A DNA stretch of 64,000 bases from Marinimicrobium sp050113635 (GCF_050113635.1 NZ_JBNJLT010000001.1:1054001-1118000); one strand, 5' to 3'. Positions 1 to 9,251 are shown, numbered from the stretch's first letter. Numbers and translations: made by a program. Notes: generated from the sequence alone by a model not told the origin.

Positions 1-1
1 C

Positions 2-790
2 GCCACCATTGCACTCGGCGGTGAAAACTATGTGTTCTGGGGTGGCCGCGAAGGTTACATGAGCCTGTTGAACTCCGACATGGGCCGCGAGCAAGAACAC
101 CTGGCCCGCTTCCTGACCATGGCTCGCGATTATGGTCGTGCGCAAGGCTTCAAAGGCAACTTCCTGATCGAACCGAAGCCCATGGAACCAACCAAGCACC
201 AGTACGACTTTGACAGCGAAACCGTTATCGGCTTCCTGCGTCATCACGGTCTGGATAAAGATTTCAAACTGAACATTGAAACCAACCACGCCACTCTGGC
301 CCAGCACACCATGGATCACGAGATGCAAGCGGCGGCCAACGCCGGTATGCTCGGCTCTATCGATGCGAACCGCGGTGATTACCAGAACTCCTGGGATACC
401 GACCAGTTCCCGTACAACATCAACGAAACCGTTGAAATGTTGCTGGTTCTGCTGCGCCACGGCGGTTTCCAGGGCGGCGGTGTGAACTTCGATGCGAAGC
501 GTCGTCGTAACTCTACCGACCTGAACGACACCTTCCACGGCCATATCGGCGGTATGGATGTGTTTGCGCGCTCGCTGTTGATCGCCGACGACATCATCCA
601 GAAATCCCCGTTGGAAAAAATGCGGGCCGAGCGCTACGCTTCTTTCGACAGCGGTAAAGGTGCCGACTTCGAATCTGGCAAACTGACGCTGGAGCAACTG
701 GCCGAGATCGGCAATGCTGGTGGCGAGCCGAAACAAATCAGTGGCCAGCAAGAGCTGTATGAAAACGTAATCAACCGCTACATCCGCTGA
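2..790 (+). CDS. xylA: Xylose isomerase, 3' part (cut by window start)
   Basis: This is the C-terminal ~262 residues of a ~440-residue xylose isomerase, which converts D-xylose to D-xylulose in the cytoplasm. The frame is open from base 2, so the true start lies before the window. Visible family signatures are the metal-site segment with EPKPMEPTKHQYDFD, the NHATLAQHTMDHE segment whose His and Glu are metal ligands, SIDANRGD, and the WDTDQFP segment with two Asp ligands. The next gene on the same strand is a sugar/H+ symporter, which fits a xylose-use operon, although a terminator-like hairpin lies between them. Family assignment is certain from motif content; the N-terminus cannot be judged. 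Confidence 0.97.
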   Translation, partial: ATIALGGENYVFWGGREGYMSLLNSDMGREQEHLARFLTMARDYGRAQGFKGNFLIEPKPMEPTKHQYDFDSETVIGFLRHHGLDKDFKLNIETNHATLAQHTMDHEMQAAANAGMLGSIDANRGDYQNSWDTDQFPYNINETVEMLLVLLRHGGFQGGGVNFDAKRRRNSTDLNDTFHGHIGGMDVFARSLLIADDIIQKSPLEKMRAERYASFDSGKGADFESGKLTLEQLAEIGNAGGEPKQISGQQELYENVINRYIR

Positions 791-851
791 TCGTGACCAA
801 GAGGCCTGATAGAATGTGCGACGTAAACGCCCAGGCCTCCTGATTACACCG

Positions 852-887
852 AAACGGGGACGCTTCATTGGGAGCCGTCCCCGTTTT
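852..887 (+). terminator. Rho-independent terminator after xylA
   Basis: An 11-bp perfect inverted repeat (AAACGGGGACG at 852-862, CGTCCCCGTTT at 876-886) ends in a TTTT run. It sits 60 bases after the xylA stop and before the transporter gene, so read-through into the transporter is probably limited. Confidence 0.8.
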
Positions 888-946
888 ACTATTCATCTGA
901 CGGCAAGCGCGTTAACAACATAACAAACGGCAGAAGGGTATATTTC

Positions 947-2362
947 ATGGCGAGTTCTTCTTATCCGGAGAACGGCAGCACAGTGTTTATCGTGCTGATC
1001 AGTTGCGTGGCAACCATTGGCGGTTTCCTGTTCGGCTTCGACAGTGGCGTCATTAACGGCACCGTGGAGGGCTTGCAACTGGCGTTCAACTCCGACAGCG
1101 CCGGCACCGGTTTCAGTGTGTCCTCCATGTTGCTCGGTTGCGCCGTTGGCGCCCTTTTTGCTGGCCGACTCGCCGACAAATACGGCCGTCGCTCTTTGCT
1201 GATTGTCGCGGCCGTGCTTTTTATTATCTCCGCCTGGGGGTCCGGTGTCGCCGGCACCACGCTGGAGTTTGTGATCTATCGCATTCTCGGCGGCCTGGCC
1301 GTTGGCGCCGCCAGCGTCATGGCACCGGCCTACATCAGTGAGGTGGCTCCGGCGCGCTATCGTGGCATGCTTACCTCTATCCAACAGATTGCGATTATCT
1401 CCGGTCTCACGGCGGCGTTTTTAAGCAACTATCTGTTGGCCGATGTGGCGGGGGGCTCCACGCGCGAACTCTGGTGGGGCTATGAAACCTGGCGCTGGAT
1501 GTTCTGGATGGAACTGCTCCCCGCCACTGTTTTTCTGGTGGCGCTGCTGGCAATTCCCGAAAGCCCACGCTTTTTGGTCGCCTCCGGTAAAACCGAAAAA
1601 GCCAGTGGCGTTCTCGCGCGGCTGTATGGACATGCCACAGCCGACATTAAACAACGCGAGATTGGTGACTCACTGGCCGAGGATCACCAACCGCGCTTTC
1701 GCGATCTTCTGGTGCCCAGCACTCGCAAGGTTCGTCCTATCGTCTGGGTGGGTATCGGCCTTGCCGTGCTGCAGCAACTGGTGGGTATCAATGTGGTGTT
1801 CTACTACGGTGCCGTGTTGTGGCAAGCAGCGGGTTTTTCCGAAAGCGATGCGTTGGCCATCAATGTCATTTCCGGCAGTATCAGCATTGCCGCCTGCCTG
1901 ATCACCTTTTTCTTTGTCGATAAGATCGGGCGCAAACCGCTGCTGTGGTTTGGTTCTGCCGGTATGGCCGTCACGCTGGGGCTGGTGGCCTTTGCGTTCG
2001 CCGGTGCGCCTGTCAACCTGGAAACCGGCAACCTGCAATTGTCTGATGGAGCCGGCCTGTTGGCGTTAATCGCGGCCAATGCTTATGTGTTCCTCTTTAA
2101 CATGTCGTGGGGGCCGGTGATGTGGGTCATGCTGGGCGAGATGTTTCCCAACCAGATTCGCGGCTCGGGACTGGCCATTGCGGGGCTGGCTCAGTGGCTG
2201 GCCAACTTTATCGTGACAGCCACCTTCCCGGTATTGCTGGCCGGCATTGGGCTTGCAGCAGCGTATGGTATCTACACCTTCTTCGCGGCGGTGTCAGTCG
2301 CCTTTGTGATATTGATGGTTCAGGAAACGAAAGGGAAAGAACTGGAAGAAATGGTGGGTTAA
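947..2362 (+). CDS. MFS sugar porter (xylose/H+ symporter-like)
   Basis: A 471-residue, 12-helix major facilitator of the sugar porter family. It carries both half-repeats of the family signature: ADKYGRRSL after helix 2 and DKIGRKPL in the second half. It also has PESPRFL before the central loop, QQLVGINVVFYYG in helix 7, and QETKGKELEE at the C-terminus. The family imports hexoses or pentoses together with protons across the inner membrane. AGAAGGG lies ~9 bases before the ATG. Its position behind xylA makes xylose the likeliest substrate (inference), but sugar specificity cannot be read from sequence alone. Confidence 0.9.
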   Translation: MASSSYPENGSTVFIVLISCVATIGGFLFGFDSGVINGTVEGLQLAFNSDSAGTGFSVSSMLLGCAVGALFAGRLADKYGRRSLLIVAAVLFIISAWGSGVAGTTLEFVIYRILGGLAVGAASVMAPAYISEVAPARYRGMLTSIQQIAIISGLTAAFLSNYLLADVAGGSTRELWWGYETWRWMFWMELLPATVFLVALLAIPESPRFLVASGKTEKASGVLARLYGHATADIKQREIGDSLAEDHQPRFRDLLVPSTRKVRPIVWVGIGLAVLQQLVGINVVFYYGAVLWQAAGFSESDALAINVISGSISIAACLITFFFVDKIGRKPLLWFGSAGMAVTLGLVAFAFAGAPVNLETGNLQLSDGAGLLALIAANAYVFLFNMSWGPVMWVMLGEMFPNQIRGSGLAIAGLAQWLANFIVTATFPVLLAGIGLAAAYGIYTFFAAVSVAFVILMVQETKGKELEEMVG

Positions 2363-2398
2363 ACCGCAGGGCGGGTGTGCCAGCGCACCCGCCTCGCT

Positions 2399-2956
2399 TC
2401 AATCCAGGTTGGCCGCCCGCTGATACGCCACCCGCAACAGCGCCGCCACCGAAATTGCATCGGTGATCTCACCGCGCTCGACCATGGCGATGGCCTCAGT
2501 TAACGGTAATTTTTTTAACTCAATATCTTCACTGTCTTCCAGCGCCTGCCCCACTTCCTCAAGCTGTCGGGCCACGTAAATAACCGCCACTTCGTCGGTC
2601 ACCGAGTTTGACAGTTGCAGTTCCTGCAACCTTTCCCAGTGTTGCGCCTGTAAACCCGCCTCTTCGCGCAATTCACGCTGCGCCGCACTCAGTGTATCCT
2701 CGCCCTGGGGGCAACCCCCCTCGGGAATTTCCCAGGTGTAATTATTCATCGTGTAACGGGTTTGTCGCACCAGCCAGGTGTTCCCGCTTTCATCAATCGG
2801 CAACACCCCCACGGCGGTATTCTTAAAGTGCACCACGCCATAAATGCCATCGGTGCCCGCCGGCGTAATAACCTCGTCGTGAGAAATATTGATCCAGGGA
2901 TTTTCATACACACGTCGCCGGGATTTACGATGCCAGCCACCCACGCGCTCGGTCAT
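2399..2956 (-). CDS. Nudix hydrolase, ADP-ribose pyrophosphatase-like
   Basis: A 185-residue Nudix hydrolase. The complete Nudix box (G-x5-E-x7-RELREEAGL) is present around residues 85-107, so the metal-binding glutamates are intact. The flanking sequence resembles ADP-ribose/ADP-sugar pyrophosphatases, which clear free nucleotide sugars in the cytoplasm. I chose the ATG at 2956 because a perfect GGAGG lies six bases upstream; an upstream in-frame ATG at 2974 has no such site and would add six residues. It converges with the sugar porter and is followed upstream by the DUF3301 gene in the same direction. The substrate is not proven. Confidence 0.85.
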   Translation of the reverse strand: MTERVGGWHRKSRRRVYENPWINISHDEVITPAGTDGIYGVVHFKNTAVGVLPIDESGNTWLVRQTRYTMNNYTWEIPEGGCPQGEDTLSAAQRELREEAGLQAQHWERLQELQLSNSVTDEVAVIYVARQLEEVGQALEDSEDIELKKLPLTEAIAMVERGEITDAISVAALLRVAYQRAANLD

Positions 2957-3007
2957 ATTTTCCTCCAATGTCAACGAATCCCCACTAATGCCAAAGACAC
3001 TGCTCCG

Positions 3008-3325
3008 CTAGTGAACGCGGTGCGGCTCCAGTTCTACACGCGTTATCTGTCGGCCCAGCATCCATACCTGCCCGACGTATCGGTCACCACCGGTTACCGT
3101 GAATTCAAAGTGAAACAACCGCCACAGGCCCGGCCTGCCACGGTGCCATCGAATCCATAGTTTGCGCAGGTACACACTCTGATCCAGCAGTTGTACCTGC
3201 ATTTGTGCGCAGTGTGATCGCGCCGCCGCATAAGCCACATCCTTGGCCTGGAAGGCTCGCCAAGTGTAATAGAACAACAGGCCCAGTAAAACGCCCCAGG
3301 CCAGCGTTTTCAAATCGAGAATCAT
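3008..3325 (-). CDS. DUF3301 family membrane-anchored protein
   Basis: A 105-residue protein with one N-terminal membrane helix (about residues 8-23, WGVLLGLLFYYTW) followed by a short soluble domain. The pattern 'AARSHCAQMQVQLLDQSV...FEFTVTGGDRYVGQV...LEPHR' matches DUF3301, a gammaproteobacterial family of unknown function. It lies 51 bases upstream of the Nudix gene on the same strand and may be co-transcribed with it. No role is proposed. Confidence 0.75.
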   Translation of the reverse strand: MILDLKTLAWGVLLGLLFYYTWRAFQAKDVAYAAARSHCAQMQVQLLDQSVYLRKLWIRWHRGRPGLWRLFHFEFTVTGGDRYVGQVWMLGRQITRVELEPHRVH

Positions 3326-3478
3326 AGTGGCTATCGCTTACCGGACATTATTGTTCGCCAAAAAATGAAATACGGAGCATACCTCGTGCATGGCACGGGC
3401 TCCAGTGACATCGGAGAATGAAAACGCAGAAAAAAGGAAACGGGCTTGCCGAACACGGCAAGCAGAGCGGACAAAACC

Positions 3479-3496
3479 GCCGGGGGTGACCCCGGC
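3479..3496 (-). terminator. Possible terminator after the cold-shock gene
   Basis: A 7-bp GC-rich stem (GCCGGGG/CCCCGGC) with a GTGA loop, 47 bases beyond the csp stop. On the minus strand it is followed by GGTTTT. The U-run is short, so this is only moderately supported. Another small hairpin (CTTGCC/GGCAAG) lies at about 3445-3462. Confidence 0.4.
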
Positions 3497-3542
3497 GTGG
3501 ACGGTCACCAACCGGGCGAGCCGCCAGAGTGGAAACGAGCGC

Positions 3543-3755
3543 TTAGAGAGGCGTAACGTTTTCCGCCTGGGGACCTTTCTGGCCCTGAGTCACTTCGAAA
3601 GTGACGCTCTGACCTTCTTTCAGAGTGCGACGCCCCGAGCCATTAATGGCGCGGAAGTGGACAAATACATCGGCCCCACCTTCACGCTCAATAAAGCCAT
3701 AGCCTTTGTCATCGTTGAACCACTTAACAACACCAGATACCAATTGGTCTGACAT
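3543..3755 (-). CDS. Cold-shock domain protein (CspA family)
   Basis: A 70-residue single cold-shock domain. Both nucleic-acid-binding motifs are intact: RNP1 (KGYGFI) and RNP2 (VFVHF). Proteins of this family bind single-stranded RNA/DNA and melt RNA structure. GAGGA precedes the ATG. The transcript probably starts about 185 bases upstream (see the promoter at 3947-3975). Such a long 5' leader is typical of cspA-type genes that respond to temperature through leader structure. Whether this copy is cold-induced is unknown. Confidence 0.95.
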   Translation of the reverse strand: MSDQLVSGVVKWFNDDKGYGFIEREGGADVFVHFRAINGSGRRTLKEGQSVTFEVTQGQKGPQAENVTPL

Positions 3756-3946
3756 ACTTTCCTCGTCTTACGTTACTCATTATCGGCTCGGGATTTCCGA
3801 AACCGTTGAACATTAACTGACCTCCTGGTCGGAGTATCAGGGTGAAGCAGCCGACGGGCTGTGCTAAGGGAAGGGTCGAACAAAGTCACTGGAGGGTGCC
3901 TCGCGGAAGCCTAGTCTTTGACCGGTCTCAATCTCTAGCGAGAAAA

Positions 3947-3975
3947 ATTAAAGCACTTCGATTCGGGCAGTTCAA
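3947..3975 (-). promoter_or_regulatory. Sigma-70 promoter of the cold-shock gene
   Basis: Read on the minus strand: TTGAAC, 17-base spacer, TTTAAT. The predicted start near 3940 gives a ~185-nt untranslated leader before the cold-shock ATG. Confidence 0.5.
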
Positions 3976-4044
3976 GCACAATTTGATGAAAATTTGCACA
4001 ACATCAACGGTAACGTATTGATTCTACTGTGTCGGGTCCGGCAA

Positions 4045-4401
4045 TCATTGGGGCGGTTTGCCAGTGGGCTTTTGTCGCCCCTGTCGCCGCCCCAATGTCT
4101 CGTGTAAATAGATCGCCAGCACAACCAGAGGAAAACTCAGGGACATTACCGTGCGCTTGACCCATTCGAACTCCAGACCTTCCTTGGCCAATTGATAACA
4201 GGCCAGCGCCCAGACGGCGCTGCCGAAGTAGGCCCAGCGCCACTGCCGGAAAACCAGCACCGCCAGCATCCAGCCCAGCGGTGCCAGCAGGATTCCGTAA
4301 CCGCTTGAGCGCCCGATAAACAGCACCCCCGCTCCCAGCAGGCACAGTATCAACAGGCCATTCAGTGTCAGGTCCATTACGTGTTTGCGAGCCGGTGTCA
4401 T
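4045..4401 (-). CDS. Small membrane protein of unknown function
   Basis: A 118-residue protein with about three hydrophobic helices (residues ~12-30, ~35-65 and ~85-100) and a basic, Gln/Arg/Lys-rich C-terminal tail. I do not recognise a family. Its ATG overlaps the stop of the AAC(3)-like gene in an ATGA junction, so the two are translationally coupled. It ends the ubiH-ubiI-AAC(3) transcription unit. It might be a membrane partner of the upstream acetyltransferase, but nothing in the sequence proves that. Confidence 0.7.
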   Translation of the reverse strand: MTPARKHVMDLTLNGLLILCLLGAGVLFIGRSSGYGILLAPLGWMLAVLVFRQWRWAYFGSAVWALACYQLAKEGLEFEWVKRTVMSLSFPLVVLAIYLHETLGRRQGRQKPTGKPPQ

Positions 4402-5156
4402 TCGTTTTCAGCATCCACAAAGTGCAGTGGGTTCTTCTGCAAGGCAGCCACGGCGGCCTCGCGCACAGCTTCCGCTTCCACCAGCATGCAGTCCGCCGCC
4501 AGCAGTCTTCCCCGCTTGATGGCACTGGCAGGCAGCAACGCTTCAAGGCGGTCATAGCGTTGTTTGTAACCGCGGAAATTGTGGCAGCGCACCGCGCTGG
4601 TTACCTGCCGACCACGCGCATCGTTGAGGATAAAATCCACCGGCTCCTCTTCCAGAAGGTAGGGCGGCATGACCACCTCTTCAGCGGCGTGCATGGAGGT
4701 GTTGACCGTGAAGTCGCAGCCCAGAAACAGTATCCGCCCCTCCAGTTTTGGCAGCCGGGCAAAGGGTGAATGTTCACCGCAAGGCGTGTGATCTTCCTCG
4801 TGCCCCACCAACAAATCCGAGGTATTGAGGCCAATGGCGGCCGCCGAATGTGTCGGGTGCAAGCTGCGTACAACGCCCTGCTGACGACGGAACACTTCAC
4901 TGAGGCTGCCCACACAGGAGGGCGTGGTTTCGGTATCGAACAGCGGATGCTCGGCCGTCACGGTTTTATAGCTCAGCGTCGGCATCGCCAGTGTTCCGGT
5001 CGGCCCCAGCGCCCGTCTCAATCCCGCAATCACAATATCCGCAGGCATCGCCTCGCCCAGTGATCGTAGCGACGCGTGCACCATGAGCGTGTCTCCCGGC
5101 TTGACGCCCAGCTCCTTGAGCAGATTCGATAATTCCAGGTGCGGGTTAATATTCAT
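4398..5156 (-). CDS. AAC(3)-family N-acetyltransferase
   Basis: About 252 residues with the Antibiotic_NAT (aminoglycoside 3-N-acetyltransferase) fold signatures: an early MVHASLRSLG segment, TLAMPTLSY, and the RSLHPTHSAAAIG segment with the family's conserved His. The family transfers acetyl from acetyl-CoA to an amine. Many chromosomal members have substrates other than drugs, so resistance should not be assumed. Start choice is uncertain: ATG at 5156, or TTG at 5162 directly after the ubiI stop (GGGAG is 5 bases before the TTG and 11 before the ATG). It is coupled to the downstream membrane protein and follows two ubiquinone hydroxylase genes. Confidence 0.8.
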   Translation of the reverse strand: MNINPHLELSNLLKELGVKPGDTLMVHASLRSLGEAMPADIVIAGLRRALGPTGTLAMPTLSYKTVTAEHPLFDTETTPSCVGSLSEVFRRQQGVVRSLHPTHSAAAIGLNTSDLLVGHEEDHTPCGEHSPFARLPKLEGRILFLGCDFTVNTSMHAAEEVVMPPYLLEEEPVDFILNDARGRQVTSAVRCHNFRGYKQRYDRLEALLPASAIKRGRLLAADCMLVEAEAVREAAVAALQKNPLHFVDAENE

Positions 5157-5162
5157 AACCAA

Positions 5163-6470
5163 TTAAACTCCCATCGCTTTTCGAGCTAATGTATTTTTGA
5201 CCGGCGCCAAGGCATTTACACCGCGCAACCCCAGATTGCGAGCCATAATTGCAGCGGGTGCATGGCTGCCGAATAACTGTTTGAACCCTTCCATGGTGGC
5301 CATCATGCCCAGATTGTCCCCCAAACGCTGACGCTGATAGCGACGCACGATGGAAACTTCTCCAAGCGGTAAGCCCCGATTCAGTGCGCGCTCGATTTCA
5401 GTCGCCAGCGCCATCACATCCTTCAACCCCAGATTGACGCCTTGCCCCGCCAGCGGGTGAATACGGTGCGCCGCATCGCCAACCAGTGCCACACCGGGAC
5501 GCACATAATCGCGAGCGTGACGCTGGGCCAGTGCAATCGCATGACGGCGATCCACATCGGTGATTTCGCCCAAGGCGTATTCGGTCTCACGCCCCAGTCG
5601 CGCCCGAAAGCCAGCGTCATCCAACGCCATCAGTTCATCCGCCAGGTCGGCATCAGCCGACCAGACGATGGAACAATAATGCGCATCCCAAGGCCCGGGC
5701 GTCTGTGTCTCTCTACGCCAGCGCAAGGGCAACAGAGCCACCGGACCGGTGCGCATAAACCGCTGGCGAGCGGTGTAGCCATGCGGACGTTCCGTGCGCA
5801 CCGTGGTCACAATCGCTTTTTGATCGTAGGACCATTCACGCACCGCGAAGCCTGCCAGCTCACGAACACGGGACTCAACGCCATCGGCGGCCACCACCAG
5901 CGGCGCACTGACCTTGCGGCCATCTTCCAGCGTAAGACGCTGCAGGGGCGCTGAAGAAAGGGGTCGCGGCAAGTCGCTGGCCGATGCCGTGCCCGATTCA
6001 ACGCGGTCCAATCCCCGGACCACAGCGGGACTGAGCAGATCCACACCGGACTGATACGTCAACGCCTGACGAATGTGACGTACCAGCACACTCACTTCCA
6101 CAATATGGCCCAGAGCCTCACTACCGAGTTCGTCGGCACTAAAGCCAATCCGACCACTGCCTTCCCCGTCCCAGACGTGCATCTCCCGGTAGGGACAGAC
6201 ACGTTCTTTTTCGATGTGCCGCCACAATCCCAGGCGCTGGTAGAGTTGCTGAGACGCCGGGGTAAGCGCCACCACCCGGGGGTCAAACTGTTCGGCATGA
6301 AAGGTGGGCTGATCGCGATCATCCGCTTCCACCAATGCCATTCGCAGGCCTTGACGCTCCAACAGCGGTGCCAACTGTAAAGCCAGCGTAGCACCCACCT
6401 GGCCAGCGCCGACAATGATCAGGTCGTAATGCCGGGTACTCGGTGTGCCGCCGGATGTTTCCACACTCAT
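5163..6470 (-). CDS. ubiI: Ubiquinone biosynthesis FAD hydroxylase, UbiI/VisC type
   Basis: A 435-residue FAD-dependent monooxygenase of the UbiH/UbiI/COQ6 family, which hydroxylates the aromatic ring of ubiquinone intermediates at the inner membrane. The N-terminal dinucleotide-binding GxGxxG (IVGAGQVG, residues ~19-26) and the C-terminal FAD motif (LVGDAAHRIHPLAGQGVNLG) are intact. It is called UbiI rather than UbiH because the order pepP-ubiH-ubiI matches Escherichia coli and because it has GD rather than GN in the second motif. Its start overlaps the ubiH stop (ATGA). It ends immediately before the AAC(3)-like gene. Confidence 0.88.
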   Translation of the reverse strand: MSVETSGGTPSTRHYDLIIVGAGQVGATLALQLAPLLERQGLRMALVEADDRDQPTFHAEQFDPRVVALTPASQQLYQRLGLWRHIEKERVCPYREMHVWDGEGSGRIGFSADELGSEALGHIVEVSVLVRHIRQALTYQSGVDLLSPAVVRGLDRVESGTASASDLPRPLSSAPLQRLTLEDGRKVSAPLVVAADGVESRVRELAGFAVREWSYDQKAIVTTVRTERPHGYTARQRFMRTGPVALLPLRWRRETQTPGPWDAHYCSIVWSADADLADELMALDDAGFRARLGRETEYALGEITDVDRRHAIALAQRHARDYVRPGVALVGDAAHRIHPLAGQGVNLGLKDVMALATEIERALNRGLPLGEVSIVRRYQRQRLGDNLGMMATMEGFKQLFGSHAPAAIMARNLGLRGVNALAPVKNTLARKAMGV

Positions 6471-7774
6471 GGGTGGCTCTCCTCTGTATTGACCGCTCGG
6501 CCCGGGCTGCCGAGCAGTCCCATGGTCTGGGCGGCAAACAGCGGTTTAACGCCCGGCAGCCAATCGAGACCCGCCAGACCGATATGCCGCAGCGCCATAT
6601 CCAGCGGCCGACGACTGGTAAAAATCCGCACCAGCCGGTCACTCAAGTGAATCGTTGTCCATTGATCGCGATGTCTTCTCTGCTGATAGGCATGCAACAA
6701 CGCCAGGCCACCCGGGTCTTGGCTGTCGCTCCTGGCCCGCGACAGCGACGCCGATAACGCGGTCGCATCACGCAGCGACAGGTTGAACCCCTGACCAGCC
6801 ACCGGGTGCAGGTAATGAGCGCTATTGCCAAGCAACACCAGTCGCGAGCGAATTTGTTCTTCCGCCCTGACCAGACTCAGCGGCCAGCTCTGGCGTTCCC
6901 CCACCTCGGTAAAACGCCCCAGGCGCCAGCCAAACGTTTCCTGCAGTGCGGCGAGAAATTCAGGGGCCGACGCACCCACCATCTGTTCGGCTCGTGCCGG
7001 CGGCAGGGTCCACACCAGCGCAGCGGTGCGGGCCGAGGCTTTCTCACCCAGCGGCAACAGCGCCAGGGGGCCGTCTTCGGTAAACCGTTCGAAAGCCCGG
7101 TACTGATGCGCTCTTTCAAAGGTCACACGGGTAATGAGCGCACATTGCCCATAGTTTTGCCGAACCGCGTTAATCCCCAGCTGGCGAGGTAAATCGGAAG
7201 CACCGCCGTCGGCCAGCACCACCAGTCGCGCACTGAGGCTGGATGGCGGCGCGTCTTCCTCCGACGAACTCTCCGACGGATTCGACAAATGCAAACGCGT
7301 GAAGGAGCGGCCTTGTTCCAGCGCCGTTACCATGACCGGCGCCAGCACTCGCTGCGCCCCCTGACACCCCGCACGCTGCAGGCAAGGCAGCAGCCAGGCA
7401 TTTTCCAGTACGTACCCCAGCCCATCGCACCCCTGATCCACGGCGTTGAGCAAAGCCCCGCCCAGGTGTCCGCGATCCGAGACATGCACCTGCTGAATGG
7501 TCGTGGCGTGTACGGCCAGTTCGGACCAGAGTCCCGCCCGCTTCAGAATTTCCACGCTGCCAGCGGACAACGCCGTGGCCCGATGGTCCCGCCCGGCTTC
7601 ATAACGCTCTTCACGCCCTTCCGCCGCGGGCGTTAACGGATAGCGGTCGAGCAGTACTACCTTCCAACCTGCACCGCTGGCGCTGAGCAACGCGGCCAAC
7701 GCGGAACCCACCATCCCTGCCCCTACAATAGCGATGTCATAATCAGGAACACGGGTATCGGGCGATTTGGTCAT
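6467..7774 (-). CDS. ubiH: Ubiquinone biosynthesis FAD hydroxylase, UbiH type
   Basis: A 435-residue paralogue of the next gene. It has the N-terminal FAD fold (IVGAGMVGSA) and the C-terminal motif LLGNSAHYLHPVAGQGFNLS, where Asn replaces the usual Asp, as is typical of UbiH. The family oxidises ubiquinone precursors using O2 and FAD. AGGAG lies six bases before the ATG. It sits 74 bases downstream of pepP and overlaps ubiI by four bases, the same order as in E. coli. Confidence 0.9.
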   Translation of the reverse strand: MTKSPDTRVPDYDIAIVGAGMVGSALAALLSASGAGWKVVLLDRYPLTPAAEGREERYEAGRDHRATALSAGSVEILKRAGLWSELAVHATTIQQVHVSDRGHLGGALLNAVDQGCDGLGYVLENAWLLPCLQRAGCQGAQRVLAPVMVTALEQGRSFTRLHLSNPSESSSEEDAPPSSLSARLVVLADGGASDLPRQLGINAVRQNYGQCALITRVTFERAHQYRAFERFTEDGPLALLPLGEKASARTAALVWTLPPARAEQMVGASAPEFLAALQETFGWRLGRFTEVGERQSWPLSLVRAEEQIRSRLVLLGNSAHYLHPVAGQGFNLSLRDATALSASLSRARSDSQDPGGLALLHAYQQRRHRDQWTTIHLSDRLVRIFTSRRPLDMALRHIGLAGLDWLPGVKPLFAAQTMGLLGSPGRAVNTEESHP

Positions 7775-7848
7775 CGCGTCTCCTATAACAGATAACAGAC
7801 ACTGGGCTCAACGCTAAACTCAAGGAGCCGAGCGTCCACCGCTCACAT

Positions 7849-9177
7849 TCAACCTGCGGGTTCGCTGCCCGCCATCAAGGCTTCAATGTCATCGGCTTCT
7901 TTGGGCACATCCGCCGTCAACACGTCACAGCCATCGCGGGTAACTGCGACATCATCTTCAATACGAATGCCGATGCCGCGCCATTTTTTGGGCACTCGTT
8001 CGTTATCCGGCGCAATATACAGGCCGGGCTCAATCGTCATCACCATACCGGGCTCCAGCAGGCGCCACTGCCCGTCGATTTTGTAATCGCCCACATCGTG
8101 TACGTCCAAACCGAGCCAATGGCCTACCCGGTGCATGTAAAACTCGCGGTAAGCCTCATTTTCAACCAGAGCATCCACCTCGCCCTGCAACAGCCCCAGC
8201 GCCACCAGCCCCTCGGTTAACACTCGCACCGATATTTCGTGGGGCCGGTTCCAATGGTTGCCCGGCCGCACTTCAGCAATGGCCGCCTTCTGGGCTTTCA
8301 GTACCCAGTCATACAGCGCGCGCTGCTCGGTAGAAAAGCGTCCGTTCACCGGAAACGTTCGGGTGATATCGGCCGCATAAATGTCGTACTCACAACCGGC
8401 ATCAATCAACACCAGATCGCCGTCTTTCAAGGCGCTGCTGTTTTCGATGTAGTGCAGTATGCAGCCATTGGCACCTCCGCCGACAATCGTGCTGTACGCG
8501 GGAAAGCGCGCACCGGCCATGGCGAACTCGTGATGGATTTCGGCTTCCAGCTGATATTCCATGACGCCAGGCTGACAGAAGTGCATGGCTCGCTTGTGAG
8601 CACGGGCGGAAATTTCGCCGGCATGGCGCATCAGGCGCAGCTCGGCGGCACTTTTGATCAAGCGCTGGTCGTGCAGGAAGTGATTCAGATCCAGGAACTC
8701 ACCGGGCGGCGTGGCCCCAGAACGAACGCGAGCCCGTATACTGTTCACCCAGTCCATCACCTGCCGGTCAAACTCCCGGTCCTTGCCCATGGCGTAGTAC
8801 ACGCGCTCGCGCCCTTCGAGCAAGCCGGTCAGTATGTCATCGATATCGTCGATGGGGAACGCATCGTCCGCGCCGTAATCCCGGCAGGCGCCCTCAGGCC
8901 CGGCGCGATACCCGTCCCATATCTCACGGGCGGGGTCTCGGTCGCGACAAAACAATACATACTCCCCGTGCTCTCTGCCCGGAATCAGCACCAGCACCGC
9001 ACCCGGCTCCGGGAAACCACTCAGGTAATGGAAGTCGCTGTCCTGCCGGTAGGGGTATTCGGTATCACGACTGCGGGGGCGTTCCGGGGCCGCGGGAACA
9101 ATAGCGATGCTGTTGGGTTCCATCACCTCCATCAGCGTTTTGCGCCGACGGGCGAATTCCTGTCGGGTGATTTTCAT
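7849..9177 (-). CDS. pepP: Xaa-Pro aminopeptidase PepP
   Basis: A 442-residue metalloprotease of family M24B, which removes N-terminal residues preceding proline. It has the N-terminal creatinase-like domain (about residues 1-170, including the DTEYPYRQDSDFHYLSGF segment) and the pita-bread catalytic domain. All dinuclear-metal ligands are visible: two Asp in LIDAGCEYDIYAADITRTFP, His in HRVGHWLGLDVHD, and Glu in TIEPGLYI and GIRIEDD. GAGGGT precedes the ATG. It lies between ygfB and ubiH, as in many gammaproteobacteria. Confidence 0.96.
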   Translation of the reverse strand: MKITRQEFARRRKTLMEVMEPNSIAIVPAAPERPRSRDTEYPYRQDSDFHYLSGFPEPGAVLVLIPGREHGEYVLFCRDRDPAREIWDGYRAGPEGACRDYGADDAFPIDDIDDILTGLLEGRERVYYAMGKDREFDRQVMDWVNSIRARVRSGATPPGEFLDLNHFLHDQRLIKSAAELRLMRHAGEISARAHKRAMHFCQPGVMEYQLEAEIHHEFAMAGARFPAYSTIVGGGANGCILHYIENSSALKDGDLVLIDAGCEYDIYAADITRTFPVNGRFSTEQRALYDWVLKAQKAAIAEVRPGNHWNRPHEISVRVLTEGLVALGLLQGEVDALVENEAYREFYMHRVGHWLGLDVHDVGDYKIDGQWRLLEPGMVMTIEPGLYIAPDNERVPKKWRGIGIRIEDDVAVTRDGCDVLTADVPKEADDIEALMAGSEPAG

Positions 9178-9251
9178 GCGTGACCCTCAATGCTTTTGTA
9201 AAATCCGTCGCTCACTCAGTTGTGCGAATGCTCGTTAACCTGTTGGTAATA

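Noticed and set aside
8239..9183. 314-codon open frame on the plus strand
   Set aside because: Antisense to pepP, which has all metal ligands; no recognisable protein features.
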